DNA from: Saccharina japonica
Lineage: Eukaryota; Sar; Phaeophyceae; Laminariales; Laminariaceae
DNA length: 64,000 nt
Direction: 5' to 3'
NCBI GenBank assembly: GCA_008828725.1
Contig: MEHQ01002668.1
Coordinates: forward strand, 97,026 to 161,025
Shown: piece after piece, positions 11,126 to 23,310 of the stretch
Layout of the letters: each line of letters opens with the position of its first letter
Position numbering within the stretch: the stretch's first letter is position 1
Notes under the pieces: model-generated
Told to the model about the DNA's origin: nothing
Seen by the model: only the letters and a program-made list of their open reading frames with translations
Database searches by the model: none
Position numbers and translations under genes: made by a program

Positions 11126-13990
11126 CCCAATAAGAGAACGCGGAAACAGGGACCCGGAGAATAATAAAACAAAGCAATAGAATAATTACCAACCAAGCAA
11201 GCAAAAAAAATAATAGCAACACGAACGAGCAGATAGATAGGTTTCCGGCTGTCTACTACGACGTCGCTCCGGGAACGTTGTGGATCGTTGCCACACGGAC
11301 GGCCATGTCCTTACGTTTTCCGTCGTGGGCTATGTATAGAATATAACCGAAAAGCGATCTTCTCCGTCACATGGTGGCTCTCGGTGGGGTCGTGCTTGAT
11401 GAAGGGCGTGTCACACCTGTAAACGTATCCCTCTCTCCATTCTCTCCTCCAGCACCACAATAACGTGTTTCTTAGTTTATTATTACTTATCTGGCGTGTT
11501 AATTAATGCTGCTATTTAATAACGAAGTTTGACTGTATGGGGGTCTCTTCGGACTTGGAAACCCGGCACGAGTAAAAACTGTTACTCCGCGATTCCGGTT
11601 CCCCGGTTCAAGTGGGTGACCTACATACTTGTCTTTTCAACCAAAGGCACTATCAGCTATAGTTTAACCACCTGTATAGTAGGCACTATAGTTTAACCAC
11701 CTATACTAGGACCTTTAGCCCTGACCCCTAACCCCTAACCTTAACGCAATGGTTGATGGCATGGTGCTTCCCACGGGATTCCCACGGGCATTCATCAAAG
11801 AGTTCTATATACGAGCGTAATGTCAATCGTCGGTTCAAGTGCAACACTGGTAACGCATATCGTTGTGTACCGAAGGGTCCAAAACGAACGGTAACATGGT
11901 GACATCATGATACAGCAATCGCAATCGCACAGGTCTAACCGTAACGCTGGTAACACATACCAGGTACATGTTATTTACCCAAGAACCGAAAACGTTAACA
12001 TAGCAAGCATTATGTTATACAGCAATGAAATATCCAACCGTAACGTCGTAACGTAGTGTTTCGTCCGGTTCGTTGTTGTTTATGGTAATAACGTGCTAAC
12101 GTAACGTTACAGTAAGATCATCAACCTTGGCGAGTAGCACGCTAACATGACGTTACACACTCCTCGGCATTTAAGTGACATCCTAAGATAATAGTGTTAC
12201 CTCGCGACCAGCTCCGAACTTAACTTACCTATCTTACAGTATCCGACCTTAATAAGGAAGAATAAGGGGGGCTCGAATAACGTTTAAATAACATAAGGTT
12301 AGTGTTAAAATAAAGGGCAGCGGCCAAAAACAGGTACATACTAAAATCAACTTAAAAACGCACCCCACGAACCTGCCGTTCCTTGCAACGCAAAGTAGAG
12401 TTTTTTCATGTTCTTCGTGCTCGCCCGGTGGCTACGTACACGAGTAGCTGCTATTAATAGTACGAGGAACGAACGCCTGCTGCTGCATTCTCCCTTCTCA
12501 GCTTGCGACACCCCTGGTATTCCAAGTCAACCACAATCCCGAAGGGGAGCCTTCTATCTCGTATTATTTCGGCGTAGGCAAGGCGTAGGTGTGCAGGCAG
12601 ATATGTGTGTCGCTCGAGTGTGGCGTGTGGTGCGAGGTGCAAAGGGAGGAGGGGTCTCCGCGTACGTCGGCATTTGTATAGGGGGCATAGGGTGGAACTA
12701 TGAAGGGCCTCTGATTGGCTTAAAAACGACAAAAAAAAAGTGAAAGTCAAGCAGAGTAGACAACATCAGGTATACCTGCGTTTTAAAGAGGCAAAAACAG
12801 GTACAACGAGTTTTGGACCAATGGCAGGGCACGTGGAGTGCGTTTTTGACTTGATTTTAAGTATGTACCTGGTTTTGGCCGCAAACGGACCAGGTATACC
12901 TGTTTTTGGCCGCTGCCCTAAAATAAATATGAATAAATAAACGTTATTAACGTTATGCTAGGGTGTTATGCCTATAATACTACTCTGAGCCTTAACACAA
13001 TATTTGTGTTCTATGCCAAGAGCCTCCTACATCATATAATATAATACATGATGTTATGAAGTTAGCGAATTGGCGGATTGTGATCACAGAAGAAGTGCAT
13101 GTTAGGTCAATACCGTACGAGTCTGGACAAATCCCAACATTGTTGTGCTACAATGATGTTGGTAAACGTACCGATCACGGTGTAACACTATGTTACCGCA
13201 CCAAACCCGCCGAAATCGAGAAGAAACGCAACGTTAATGCGTTACAACGTTCGCTAATACCAGGTATGTATGCATCTAACACAATATATATTATGTTAGC
13301 GCGTTACGCGAATAATGCTCCTCAACCGCTCGGTCTACCAATCAATGGTTGGACGCTGCCATGCCGCTGTGTTAAGTCCCATAACGTAGATAAGTGTTAT
13401 ACGAGTGTTGCTTTATCCGAGGTGTGAACCCTTTACGATGAACTCAATATTTCCCTGCGGAAATAAAAGGTATTTGTACTGCTGCGACACCCGGCCCCGG
13501 TTTGGCACATTCACCAAAGTCTACGATACAACGCGATATTTTAAACCATTAAGTACAAAGTCAAGACACTAATTAGTTTTCACCCGCGAGGCACACGATA
13601 TGGAATACTATTCAGTAGAGCGGTGAAAATAGCAGACATTCTACGTGGAAATTTGAACAACGCGGTCGATTCACTGTCAACAACACTTGACTTACTTTTT
13701 GCAATGACCCGTGACGAAGGGGGCTGTGCTTGTACCCTTGCTTGGCCCTTTCGGCGTCTCAATTTCGACAGACAACCATGCCAAACTCCGCCCAATACTC
13801 TTGATAACGAACCACAACGGAGATACGAGGAGATATCGAAACATACTCCAGGCTTGCATCTATCTGCAGTAACCGGCTACTCTCAAAACTTCGAAAAATT
13901 CACTGCAGAGGACCGTTCGTTGTGTGTGTGTTCTTCACGTTGCACCGTTGTTTCTACCCGTCGACATCCAGCACACCCAGTCAGTGTCCT
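11126..13990. other. No supported gene; GTTAC/GTAAC-rich DNA
   Basis: Open frames here are short and lack splice or family support. Two stretches (about 11800-12310 and 12940-13430) are rich in GTAAC and GTTAC words. A short telomere-like run (CCCCTAACCCCTAACC) occurs near 11716. Confidence 0.45.
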
Positions 13991-14005
13991 AGCCTATTCT
14001 TCATC

Positions 14006-14212
14006 CTAGAGATATACCATAACACCAGCCGCATTGTAGTCGCCGAGTGCGTCTCCAGTGACAGTCATGTGCTTCTCGTCAGCCACCTCGATTGCCTCAT
14101 AAACCGTCAGGCTGGAATGTCACGTGATGTTGAAAGTACCATGACCCACGCAAGCTAGTAGTGCCTCAGTAAGGTTCTGGACGTCGGCTGTAAAGGTGAT
14201 GTTAATCGCTAC
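14006..14212 (-). pseudogene. Beta-helix protein fragment with in-frame TGA
   Basis: One minus-strand frame reads INITFTADVQNLTEALLAC, GHGTFNIT, a stop (TGA, plus-strand 14120-14122), then SLTVYEAIEVADEKHMTVTG and DALGDYNAAGVM, ending at a TAG. The order (Ala/Leu helix, GTFN.T, an aliphatic strand, T.TG) is the usual N-terminal cap of secreted right-handed beta-helix proteins. No intron that respects phase removes the stop. No flanking exons were recognised, so this looks like a decayed gene or a displaced fragment rather than a working locus. A sequencing error at the TGA is the main alternative. Confidence 0.55.
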
Positions 14213-14559
14213 CGCACGTACAAATTATCATGTAGTCACAAAACCACGACACATACATATTTAGGTACCACGTTTCAATGCAGTAGGCAGAACCAGACAA
14301 TTCAATGCCATATATATACGACAGGCACGAGCTACCCTGCTAGCAATCCAGATGTATGTGTGAAAAAGATAAATACGAAGGAAAAAAGAAAACAGAAACA
14401 TGGTTGGGTTTGGTTGGGGACGGATTGTAATAATTATTAAGTATTTTCGCGAAAGAGGGACGCAGTACCTATAATATGTGCCAGCAATATTTCCTTTTCG
14501 TTCAATCTTCCAAGGTCAGGTTCTGTAGGGTTTGTGGATTTAGGGTCAGGGTATGGGTG

Positions 14560-15165
14560 TCTTACAGAACTTACAGAAGTTCCGGGTTAGGGTATAAAAC
14601 CCTTACAGAACTCACAGAAGTTCCGGGTATTGTGGCCCGGGCATACAGAACTCACAGAAGCTCCGGGCAGGTACAAACACGTTGTACCGGTACCCCAGGT
14701 ATTGTGAAACGGGGAGTACAGAACTTACAGAAGTTCTCTGTAGGGTATGAAGGTCGTACAGAACTTACAGAAGTTCCGGGTTAGGGTATAAAACCCTTAC
14801 AGAACTCACAGAAGTTCCGGGTATTGTGGCACGGGCGTACAGAACTCACAGAAGTTCCAGGCAGGTATAAACACGTTGTACCGGTCCCCCGGGTATTGTG
14901 GCTCGGTCGCACAGAACTTACAGAAGTTCCGGGTACAGGTATGAAGGTCGCACAGAACTCACAGAGATTCCGGGTATTGTGACACGGGCGTTAACTTACA
15001 GAAGTTCCGGGTATTTATTGTGAAACGGGCGCACAGAACTCACAGAAGCTCCGATTGTGGCCCGGTCGTACAGAACTCACAGAAGTTCCGATTGTGGCCC
15101 GGGCGTACATAACTCACAGAAGTTCCGATTGAGGCACGGGCGTACAGAACTTACAGAAGTTCCGG
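14560..15165. repeat. Minisatellite array 1, hairpin-bearing unit
   Basis: About a dozen units of roughly 30-75 bp (mostly near 40) share ACAGAACTTACAGAAGTTCC or ACAGAACTCACAGAAGTTCC. In the TT version GAACTT-ACAG-AAGTTC is a perfect six-base hairpin. Spacers vary in a fixed order (TTAGGGTATAAAACCC, GTATTGTGGC, CAGGTACAAACACGTTGTAC). One plus-strand frame stays open by chance and should not be read as a protein. Confidence 0.9.
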
Positions 15166-15401
15166 TGATACCCTGGTAAATACCCACCTCAAGGGGGCGA
15201 AAAAATTGCAAATGTACTGCTAAAAAAATATACATAAAATGCATTTCGAAATACTGCGATTGGTGTACTTCAAACATGACACACTATACCGGTACTAACG
15301 CGTATATACCATGCATGTACCATTGTAGCTAATTTCTGGTATAGCTGTCTTTCACGATTTTCACGGTAAGGACCGTTCCAACTTAATGGGAATGACTTCC
15401 G

Positions 15402-15449
15402 CGGTCATAGATTTACCCCCCAAATCGGTCATAGATTTACCCCCCAAAT
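15402..15449. repeat. 24 bp direct repeat, two perfect units
   Basis: The unit CGGTCATAGATTTACCCCCC plus AAAT occurs twice head to tail, between the two minisatellite arrays. Confidence 0.9.
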
Positions 15450-15596
15450 CAAAATCCACGTACTTGTTGTGTGCTCGGTTCATGTGTGGTTGTGAGCGAG
15501 GTGGGTTGTACAATGTCATTTAATTTCGTAATTTCGTTTTCGGTGTGTGTGACTGATGAGACATGACGTCAGAATGCATAACATCACTCCTCAAAA

Positions 15597-15751
15597 GATG
15601 TCAGGAGACGGCACTTTCACCCCTTGACTGACGGCAATTTTTCATTTTTTATCCTTGACTGACGCCAAAATACTAGGTTTTAGTGTGGAACACTCGAATC
15701 CACACCCTTGACCGATGCCGATTTTCCCTCGACTGACCGTCTCCTGACATC
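15597..15751. mobile_element. MITE-like element, 155 bp
   Basis: Perfect 15 bp terminal inverted repeats GATGTCAGGAGACGG and CCGTCTCCTGACATC. Short direct repeats CTCAA flank it, allowing one or two extra bases on the left. The interior holds several CTTGACTGACGGC-like words. It has no coding capacity and splits the two minisatellite arrays. Confidence 0.7.
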
Positions 15752-15834
15752 CTCAACGATACCCTAATCTGTACCGGCACACAGGGTATTGTGCCGAGGG
15801 AATACCCTTACCCGGGGTATTGTGCCCAAGGTGT

Positions 15835-16140
15835 TACAGAACTTACAAAAGTTCCGGGTACGGGTATGGATATCTTACAGAACTTACAGAAGTTCTGGGT
15901 TAGGGTATAAAACCCTTACAGAACTCACAGAAGTTCCGGGTAATGTGGCACGGGCGTACAGAACTCACAGAAGTTCCGGGCAGGTACAAACACGTTGTAC
16001 CGGTACCCCGGGTATTGTGAAACGGGGAGTACAGAACTTACAGAAGTTCTCTGTAGGGTATGAAGGTCGTACAGAACTTACAGAAGTTCCGGGTACGGGT
16101 ATAAACCCTTACAGAACTCACAGAAGTTCTCTGTAGGGTA
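15835..16140. repeat. Minisatellite array 2, same unit as array 1
   Basis: About seven more units of the same family. Spacer order repeats that of array 1 over about 190 bp (compare 15905-16095 with 14584-14775), so the two arrays share a higher-order block and were once continuous or were copied as a unit. Confidence 0.9.
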
Positions 16141-16500
16141 TTTCCCGGGTAAATACCCCGGGTACTGTAGGTACCCTACAGAACCTGACCGGGTATGGTT
16201 CTGTAGGTACCCTACAGAACCTGACCTTGCAATCTTCCACATTTTATACGACAACGTTTCGTAGGGTGTTTTGTTGTACATTATTCCTGCCATTTCCTTG
16301 TTCGTTCTTAGTCTTCCTCTGTTTACTTAACATTTTGTTGTTTCTTTGTTTTAGATTGTCTCTGCTACATTTTCTCCGGGGGGCCACAAGCCACAACACA
16401 CTTTTTCTGTTTTTCTCGTTTTTTTCTTTTCGTTTATTTTTTATCGTTTTTATTACGTGTGTGTATATTTCAACGCGCATCATCTGGATTTTGCTATTGG

Positions 16501-16591
16501 GGACCACAGTAAATAGGACCAAATATTGATTCTAAAAATAGGTAAATATGTAGGTTTTTGTGTGTCCCGTAGGTTCTATTTACTATGGTCC
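16501..16591. mobile_element. Very short MITE-like element, copy 1 (91 bp)
   Basis: The ends GGACCACAGTAAATAGGACC and GGTTCTATTTACTATGGTCC are inverted repeats matching at 18 of 20 positions. The interior is AT-rich. A second copy with the same ends lies at 36054-36143. Confidence 0.7.
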
Positions 16592-16699
16592 ACCGGGGGC
16601 GGCCGTACTGATACAGCTGTCGACGAATGAATGCAGAAACGAAATGGTAGATCGTGTGGCAAGATATCGGCTCGACTATTAATAGTACTTGAATTATAT

Positions 16700-17345
16700 T
16701 ATTTGTTTCCTGTTGATTTGTTCACTGGGGGGGGCGCGGCAGAGGTAGTACCGGCTCTTGACACCGTTTTTGTTCTTTAGAGTGGGAATGAGATGGCAGA
16801 AGGTGTGACATGGTCCCCGTACCAGTTTTTTATAGCAGAGACGGGAACTTGTTACTACCATCGCCTTGAGCTTGCCTTGAGAACGATTTTTCTCTTTTCC
16901 CCTCTCGTGTGTCTTTTTTCTTGCGTTTTTGCCTTGTTTCTCCCTTTGTTTCCGCCCTATGCCGGTGTCTACCTCTTTGTTTCGTGTTGCCTCGCCCGTG
17001 CAGCAGTTATCTATTCCTCTTGGGGCACGTGTGCTTTTCTTCTAGGGGCGCTTCTGTCTCCCTTCGTCATTGGTATTATGTTTCATTTCAGATTTTTTAT
17101 TTTATTTGTCTTTTTGTTCCTTTTTTTTTATTCGGCTCGTGTCGTTGTGTTCTCGTACCCGGTACGTTACGCATCTCACTTGCTTTACCCATAAATTTGC
17201 GTTTATTTTGTTTTGGTTTTTCTTGTTTCACAGCCTGTGACCACAGAATTTATATCTCTCTAGGACTGGGAATCAGAACAGGCAGTGAGTGGGTGGGCTG
17301 ATGATGTGGTTGAGCACGTAGAAAGAACGGGTTTCATGTGAAGAC
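16700..17345 (+). repeat. Dispersed duplication D1, copy 1
   Basis: It begins near TTGTTCACTGGGGGGG, passes GTAGTACCGGCTCTTGACA, a T/C-rich open stretch and GTGACCACAGAATTTATATC, and ends near GACGGGTTTCATGTGAAGAC. The same order of landmarks occurs at 22640-23310. The hydrophobic open frame here (16793-17194) results from T-richness and is not conserved as a protein. A partial extra copy of the 3' part is at about 17450-17520. Confidence 0.75.
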
Positions 17346-18039
17346 AACAACAACATCAACCGTACGCGTAGGTCATGTCTGCCGTGCATGGCATTGCATT
17401 GTCTACTATTACTGCAACGTAGCATACCATGTAGTATCCCTGCTGTTTCGTGGCTTTGTGATCACAGAACTTGTATATCTTTAGGATGAAGAACCGGCAC
17501 GGACATACCACTGGCTGAGCGCCATGTCATTTTAACCAAGACGTATAAATATAACACAGCGACAAGAGGAGATCATCCTACAACAGATAGGAGTCGCCCA
17601 TACGCCCGGCGCGCCCGATGGGGGCTATCCTCGTAACTGCATTATCGATTTCGTGAGTTTGAGATCCACCGAGTCGACCGAGTCGGTATTTCTTATTGTG
17701 CAAGAAATATCTTGCAAAACTGACTTGACTACGATATACATATAATACGAAGTATGTTATATAGCGTGTGAATGCACAGAAACTGGACGCGAGTCGACGA
17801 AGCAAGAAAACGGTGAACGTTTGTCGTGATAAAAATGAAAGCACGCACCGTAGCGGGGATGGGAGGAGTGCCTTAAATAACCCCGGACCTGAGAAAAGTA
17901 GGTAGCTGCTGAAGAACTATAATAAGGCAAAGAAAGTACTAAAAAATAAACGGATGCTGTGCCGGCCGATATAATATATCGTCGTCGTGTTCTGCGTCAG
18001 AATTCAGTACCGCCCACCGCCCGTTTGCAACGTGTTTCG

Positions 18040-18290
18040 CTACTATACTATTAATACTACTATTATCACTACTATTATTGATACTGCTACTACTGCAATA
18101 CTGTAATAATAGTAATGTGTAATACTATTAATAGTACTAATACCAATACTAATACTAAATACTAATTAATACTAATACTAATACTAATACTAATACTAAT
18201 ACTAATACTGATACTAATACTAAATAATACGAATACGAATACTATTAATAATACTAATACGAATACTAATACTAATAATGAATACTAATT
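18040..18290. repeat. Degenerate ACTAAT / ACT-rich microsatellite
   Basis: Long runs of AATACTAATACTAATAC with related trinucleotide variants. Confidence 0.9.
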
Positions 18291-20940
18291 ATATCGTAGG
18301 GCTGATTGATGTAGACAGACGGAGATGGGGGGCAACGAACGGACGTATGGAAACCGCGGTTGGCGAGCGCAGGAAGGGCAGAGACGAAAACAGGGTAGCA
18401 GGGTATACAGACAGAGCGACTATTTAGGTGGAACCTATGTGTACTTCGTACAGCAACTAACTGCAGTATAGGCCCGCCAACAAAAAGCTCCTATTTGGAG
18501 TGAGCCTCAGAACATCATTTTTTATTTGTTACTCAAGGCCACGCCACTTTCCTATATCAGGTTAATTAGTGAAACCGTGGCCGGTAGTATCGGAGCGCTT
18601 TTTTTCCCACATGTTTCCATTTATTTATTTGTGAAACATGGTCCATGATTTATTATATAAATTCCAAACACTACGATGTACGTATGTATTTATATGTGAA
18701 ATTTAACACAGGGCAAAGTATCAAGAAAGTTACCTATATTTCCAAAGTTTGGAAATTCTGGAAAACAAACTATAAAAAAAACTCTCCAATCTGCTCCAAT
18801 TCGTAGTAGCGGTTTATACCTGCTGGCATGTCTTTTTGGTATCCATGTGCCGGATTTTCGGGAAAGGGTGGACCCTTCCTTGCTCGGGTGGCGGTGTCAA
18901 ACTCGGAATGTTCCCCGTGTTTACTTGCTAGGTTTCCCGAATTTGGACACCCATCACAGCACGTGCCGCGGATCTCGTCCGGGGCCCAAACTTGAGGCGT
19001 GTGCGCACGTAGCCCCCCTGCTAACTACCCCCTGCGCGCCCCGCGGCCGAGAGCACGAGAAAAAAACCACGGCCGAAAAAGAAAAGCTTGGTATTCCGGA
19101 ATTTTCATACATTTACATATAATATATATCTATCAATAAAATTCGTCCATTGTCAACTAATTACGACGAAGCAGTACGTGTACTGCACGTGACGTGTACG
19201 ATTGTACTGCTGCGAGTGGTCCAAGTGTGGGAGCCTGGCACGAGCTTTATTATTGAGCTCAGCCTTAATTAAGGCGAAAACTGCATGTATGTATGTTTAC
19301 GATTGAAACTCGGCCTGTATGTTGCTCTTTCTTATGCCAAAACGAGGTTTCTTTCGTAGGGCTATTTTCGACCCAAAAGTAAGCATTATTACAGTGTTCT
19401 TATTTCGTAAGCATTTTCTTATTCGCGGGCCTATATTGTACTCGTACCGGGAGCGCCTATTTGTAATCCGCGGGTTTAGAAATAATAGCATTCATTGTGT
19501 AACCCCTTCCTGAAAAAGCCGAACGGCACCCCCTTAAACCGTAACCCTAACCGTATGTATACATCACTTACTTCTTCTACCCCCTACCCCTGCCCCTAAC
19601 GCCGTACCATGCCCTCAGATAGCTATACATACGGTAGACCTCAGTCGCAGTTTCCAACTAGAGAACCAACCACTGAAACGGTCGAACGGACAGCTGACGT
19701 GCTGTGTTAAGTGTTAGGATTATTATACCCTAATATGCAGTTGTCCGAGGGCCTGATTCGGGGTTCGGGGCAGGGTTACAGGGAGGGGGTAGAGGTGGTG
19801 TGTGTATATATATGGGGTCAGGATTTAATTTTTATGTTTGGGGGCATAGGGGATACCTCTCGGCCTTTTCAACTAGGGAGTTACAAATAGGCGCTCTCCC
19901 ACTCGTACCACAAACTTCGGCGGCTGCTTAGAAGGTGAGTTGTTTTTGTCGTGCTCCCGGTGGGTCTGTCCTTTCTTTCCGTTCTCCGTCTTACCCTTTA
20001 GCACGCGGTAATTACTTCTGATTCGGGACATCTTACTTGGAATTAGAGCCATACTTCGAAGTATATATTATGTTGAAAAGTTTAAGATGTTGAATTGATT
20101 TTTTGTGTTGCACTGACTGTCACATCTCCTCCGGGGCAGCTGGCCTAGTCAATCTGCCCGTTCAGGTAAACTTCCTCAGACGCGATCAGATAAAATTACG
20201 CTGTTCTAATGAGGAAGGGTTTTGTCACGAAGCTGCAAGGCATTCGTCCCCCACCTATGGACTATGTTGACCCGTCATAGCCCATAGCCCCCGTCGGTGG
20301 ATATATATTTTGGCTTCGGCTAACGGCGGCCACCACGCCGACCCGGACTTCCAACCCTGGCCCTAACCCTTAAGCAGGGGCATGCTTGGTTGGTTGGTGT
20401 TCCACTTGGTCGTTGTGCTTCGAAGGGCTCTATTTGCTGTTTGGTCACATCTAAGAACAACTATTATGGGAACACCTTTGGCCCTTATTTCTGTAGTTTC
20501 CAGCGATCTCCAAAGCCCAAAAATCAGAACCATCTACGAGTATTATGAGCCAGGAAAGCACCAACAATATGTTTTATCTCACAGTTCCTGGAGGGGGCAA
20601 AATCATCGAAAATAAAATCCTCTCAGAACTGTGAGCCCAGTTCCTCGTAGCGGTCTCTCGTGCCTCCAGGAAGAGTTATCTGGCTCGGGGTTTAATATAA
20701 GCTGCTTCTCTTCTACGCTTGACTCTACGGAAAGTGAGTAACACCAAGGATGCTTAATAGACAAACCTGCAAGGGGATACTCTGTGTCTCACCCAGTCAT
20801 ATCACATTAGTCACTTGAATTATATGTGCTATAACTACAACAGCAGCACAGTACTACTACCCATCTGCCAAGTATGTCCGCCACTCACGCCAAAGCATCA
20901 CACCTATGGCGAGCCGCACCTACGGGCTATGAAGCTTGTT
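18291..20940. other. No supported gene
   Basis: AT-rich stretches alternate with ordinary sequence. It contains a short palindrome GCCTTAATTAAGGC near 19262 and CCCTAA-type telomere-like words near 19540 and 20355. Open frames are short and lack splice or motif support. Confidence 0.45.
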
Positions 20941-20969
20941 GTGCAAGATATCGCTTATCTCTCTCATGG

Positions 20970-21170
20970 AAGTGAACAGCAGCAACGGCAACGGCAACGC
21001 GGTTGGACGTCGCAGCAGCAGCAGCTGCGGCGGTGGCGGTGCCGGCGGCGGCGGCAGCGGGAGCAGCAGCGATGGCGACTCGATGTCCACAGTGAAAAAC
21101 CCACCCATACTTGGATGCCGAAACCACGCTCGCGGCGGCGCGGCGGCCGTTGGATTTGCTTCGTTTGACG
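20970..21170. repeat. CAG/CGG/GGC trinucleotide-rich block
   Basis: Imperfect GCA/GCG/GGC triplets keep several frames open on both strands, which explains overlapping open frames without implying a gene. Confidence 0.75.
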
Positions 21171-21724
21171 CAAACAAGACAATTCAATACTCTACAACAT
21201 CCAGTTAAAAAAATCAGAAGCCATAAAAGACGGTCCTTAGTTCGCGTGCACATATTTCTGGAGCCTCACAGAACTAGAAAGAATAATCGCCAGAAATCAC
21301 GACTCAAACATTTCCCACAAAAGTTGAACTAAGGGGTACTTCTGAACCCGTTGCCCAGCAGGTCGGAGCCCTTCGGGTTTCGCCGCCGGCGTGCCCCCCC
21401 CCCATAGCCGGGTATTGCCCTACCGCGCACAACAATCCATCATAATATACTTAAGTATAGAGATACAGGAGCTTCCCAGGCCAAGATAGATTGAAGTAGG
21501 GCGCCCCGTGACAAGCCAAAACAAGAGGTTAACTACACATCGATTGCTCTTCTTCTTATTTCTGTAGTGGGCAATATATAGCTTTTTAGCATAGATAGGC
21601 GGGACCTGCCGATTTCACCGCTCTTAAAGGCCGAATGCTCTTATCCTAGGCGCTTTTTAATCGGGGTACCCACACTACTGCATACAATACGTAGTAGGTC
21701 GCATACATATACTGCAAATAAACA

Positions 21725-21729
21725 GTAGC

Positions 21730-21797
<68 letters not shown>

Positions 21798-21815
21798 CAG
21801 CAGTAGTAGTAGTAG
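21725..21815. repeat. (TAG)n microsatellite
   Basis: About 25-30 near-perfect TAG/GTA triplets, with a few CAG interruptions at the ends. It is followed at once by a short tandem duplication. Confidence 0.95.
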
Positions 21816-21922
21816 CATGGTCGGTATAAAGTAACAAAGTTTTGAAGCTTAAAAAAAGTAGTACGAGCACTCGTACATAGCATGGTCGGTAAAAAAGTAA
21901 CAAACTTTTGAAGCATTAAAAA
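21813..21922. repeat. About 66 bp tandem duplication
   Basis: Two copies share GCATGGTCGGTA, AAGTAACAAA and TTTTGAAGC followed by an A run. Confidence 0.8.
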
Positions 21923-22479
21923 ACAATTCTGGTATTTCGATATTTCGGTCCGTTTGCCACAGGCACAGCACTAATAATGACTGATGGTGTGTTGTGGATA
22001 CTATTATTAATATTACATATTCATATTTTAGGCCAATCGCGTACGTATCATTAGTCAGATACTCCTTCGTATATACATATACTACTTACACGTGTAAACG
22101 CACTGTGTTTTATCATGTGGTGTGCCCCCATATAGGATCCACAACATGGTGATGACAAAGCCCGTCACTACTTAGTATAATACTACTACGGTTGTGTGTG
22201 TCAGCTTATAAATGATATCTCACCGTAGAGGAGGAATTGGTGAACACCCATCCCAGCTCTTTTGCGTGCCAACTGCTGATCGGTACGTAGGGCGCTCAAG
22301 TTGAGTGGGCGCGTTGCCGATATAAATTGGGAGTGTTGTGGGGTTGTGTTAGTAGTGGGGTGAGCCAGTAGGGGGTGAGAGCATCGAGCTAAAAAACACG
22401 CCGTTCGTACGTACTACCCGGGGGTGTTCTCGGGTCAATGCATAATATGAAACTCGAAATTTCGGGTTGTGATCGTTGT

Positions 22480-22562
22480 TGCCATTTCTCTGTTCTCTGT
22501 CGTCATCGTCGTCGTGGCCGTTGTTTTTGTTGTTGTTGTTGTTGTTGCTGTTGCTGTTGAGG
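22480..22562. repeat. GTT/GTC trinucleotide-rich block
   Basis: Imperfect GTT and GTC triplets, with TTGTTGTTGTTGTTGTTG at the centre. Confidence 0.85.
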
Positions 22563-22639
22563 TTGTCTCTTCGGTAAATAAACCCTATATCCAACGACAC
22601 AACACACGTTTTATCTCTATACTGCTGTTTTTGTTTCTT

Positions 22640-23310
22640 GTTGAGAGTTGTTCACTGGGGGGGCGCGGCAGCGGTAGTACCGACTCTTGACATCACTAGT
22701 GGTGAAAGTAGGAAGGAGATGGCAAAAGAAAGGTGTGGCGTGGTCCCCGTATCGGTTTCGTAGCAGGGACGGGAACTATGTTAGTTACTGATTATTGCCT
22801 TGAGAACGATTTTTCTCTTTTTTCGCTTTCTTGTTGTGTCTTCTTTCTTGCGTGTTCGCCTTGTTTCTCCCTTTGTTTCATTTCCCCCCCGCCGCCCAAT
22901 GCCGGTGTATTTCTCTTCTAACTCGTGTTGCTTCGCCCGTGTTGCTTCGCCCGTGAAGCAGTTAGTTGTTCCTCTTGGACACGTATGTTTTTCTTCTATA
23001 ATGGGAGCGCTTTTGTCTCCTTGCGTCGTTTGTGTTACTTTTCATTTCATGAGTCGTTGTATTGTCTTTTTTTATTATGTACCAGGTATCTGGTTTGGCT
23101 CGTGTCGTTGTATTCTCGCACCAGGTACGTTGTCATTTCACTTGCTTTATCCGTGCATTTGCGTTGTTCTGTTTGGTGTTTCTCTATCTCACAGTCTGTG
23201 GCCACATAATTTGTATCTCTTTAGGATTAGGAATCAGGACAGACACTGAATGTACTGATTAATGCAGTCAGTTGGGTGGAAAGGACGGGTTTGATGTGAA
23301 GACAACACAC
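22640..23310 (+). repeat. Dispersed duplication D1, copy 2
   Basis: Homologous to 16700-17345 over its whole length, with small indels. The flanking downstream segments 17575-17930 and 23575-23910 are also alike (both include ATAAAAATG, CACG.ACCGTAG and AACCCCGGA), so the duplicated block is about 1.3 kb, roughly 6 kb apart. Confidence 0.75.

Noticed and set aside
11716-11735. Telomere-like CCCTAA run
   Set aside because: Only two or three degenerate units; too short to call an interstitial telomere.
13623-14009. 128-codon plus-strand frame
   Set aside because: No recognisable motif; a minus-strand frame is also open over part of it, and no spliced partners were found.
14476-14784. Plus-strand frames with TELTEVPG-type repeats
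   Set aside because: They are translations of the minisatellite; the frame is kept only because of unit length.
16793-17194. 133-codon hydrophobic plus-strand frame resembling a membrane protein
   Set aside because: It lies in a T-rich segment duplicated at 22.7-23.2 kb, where the corresponding frames are shifted. No splice or family support.
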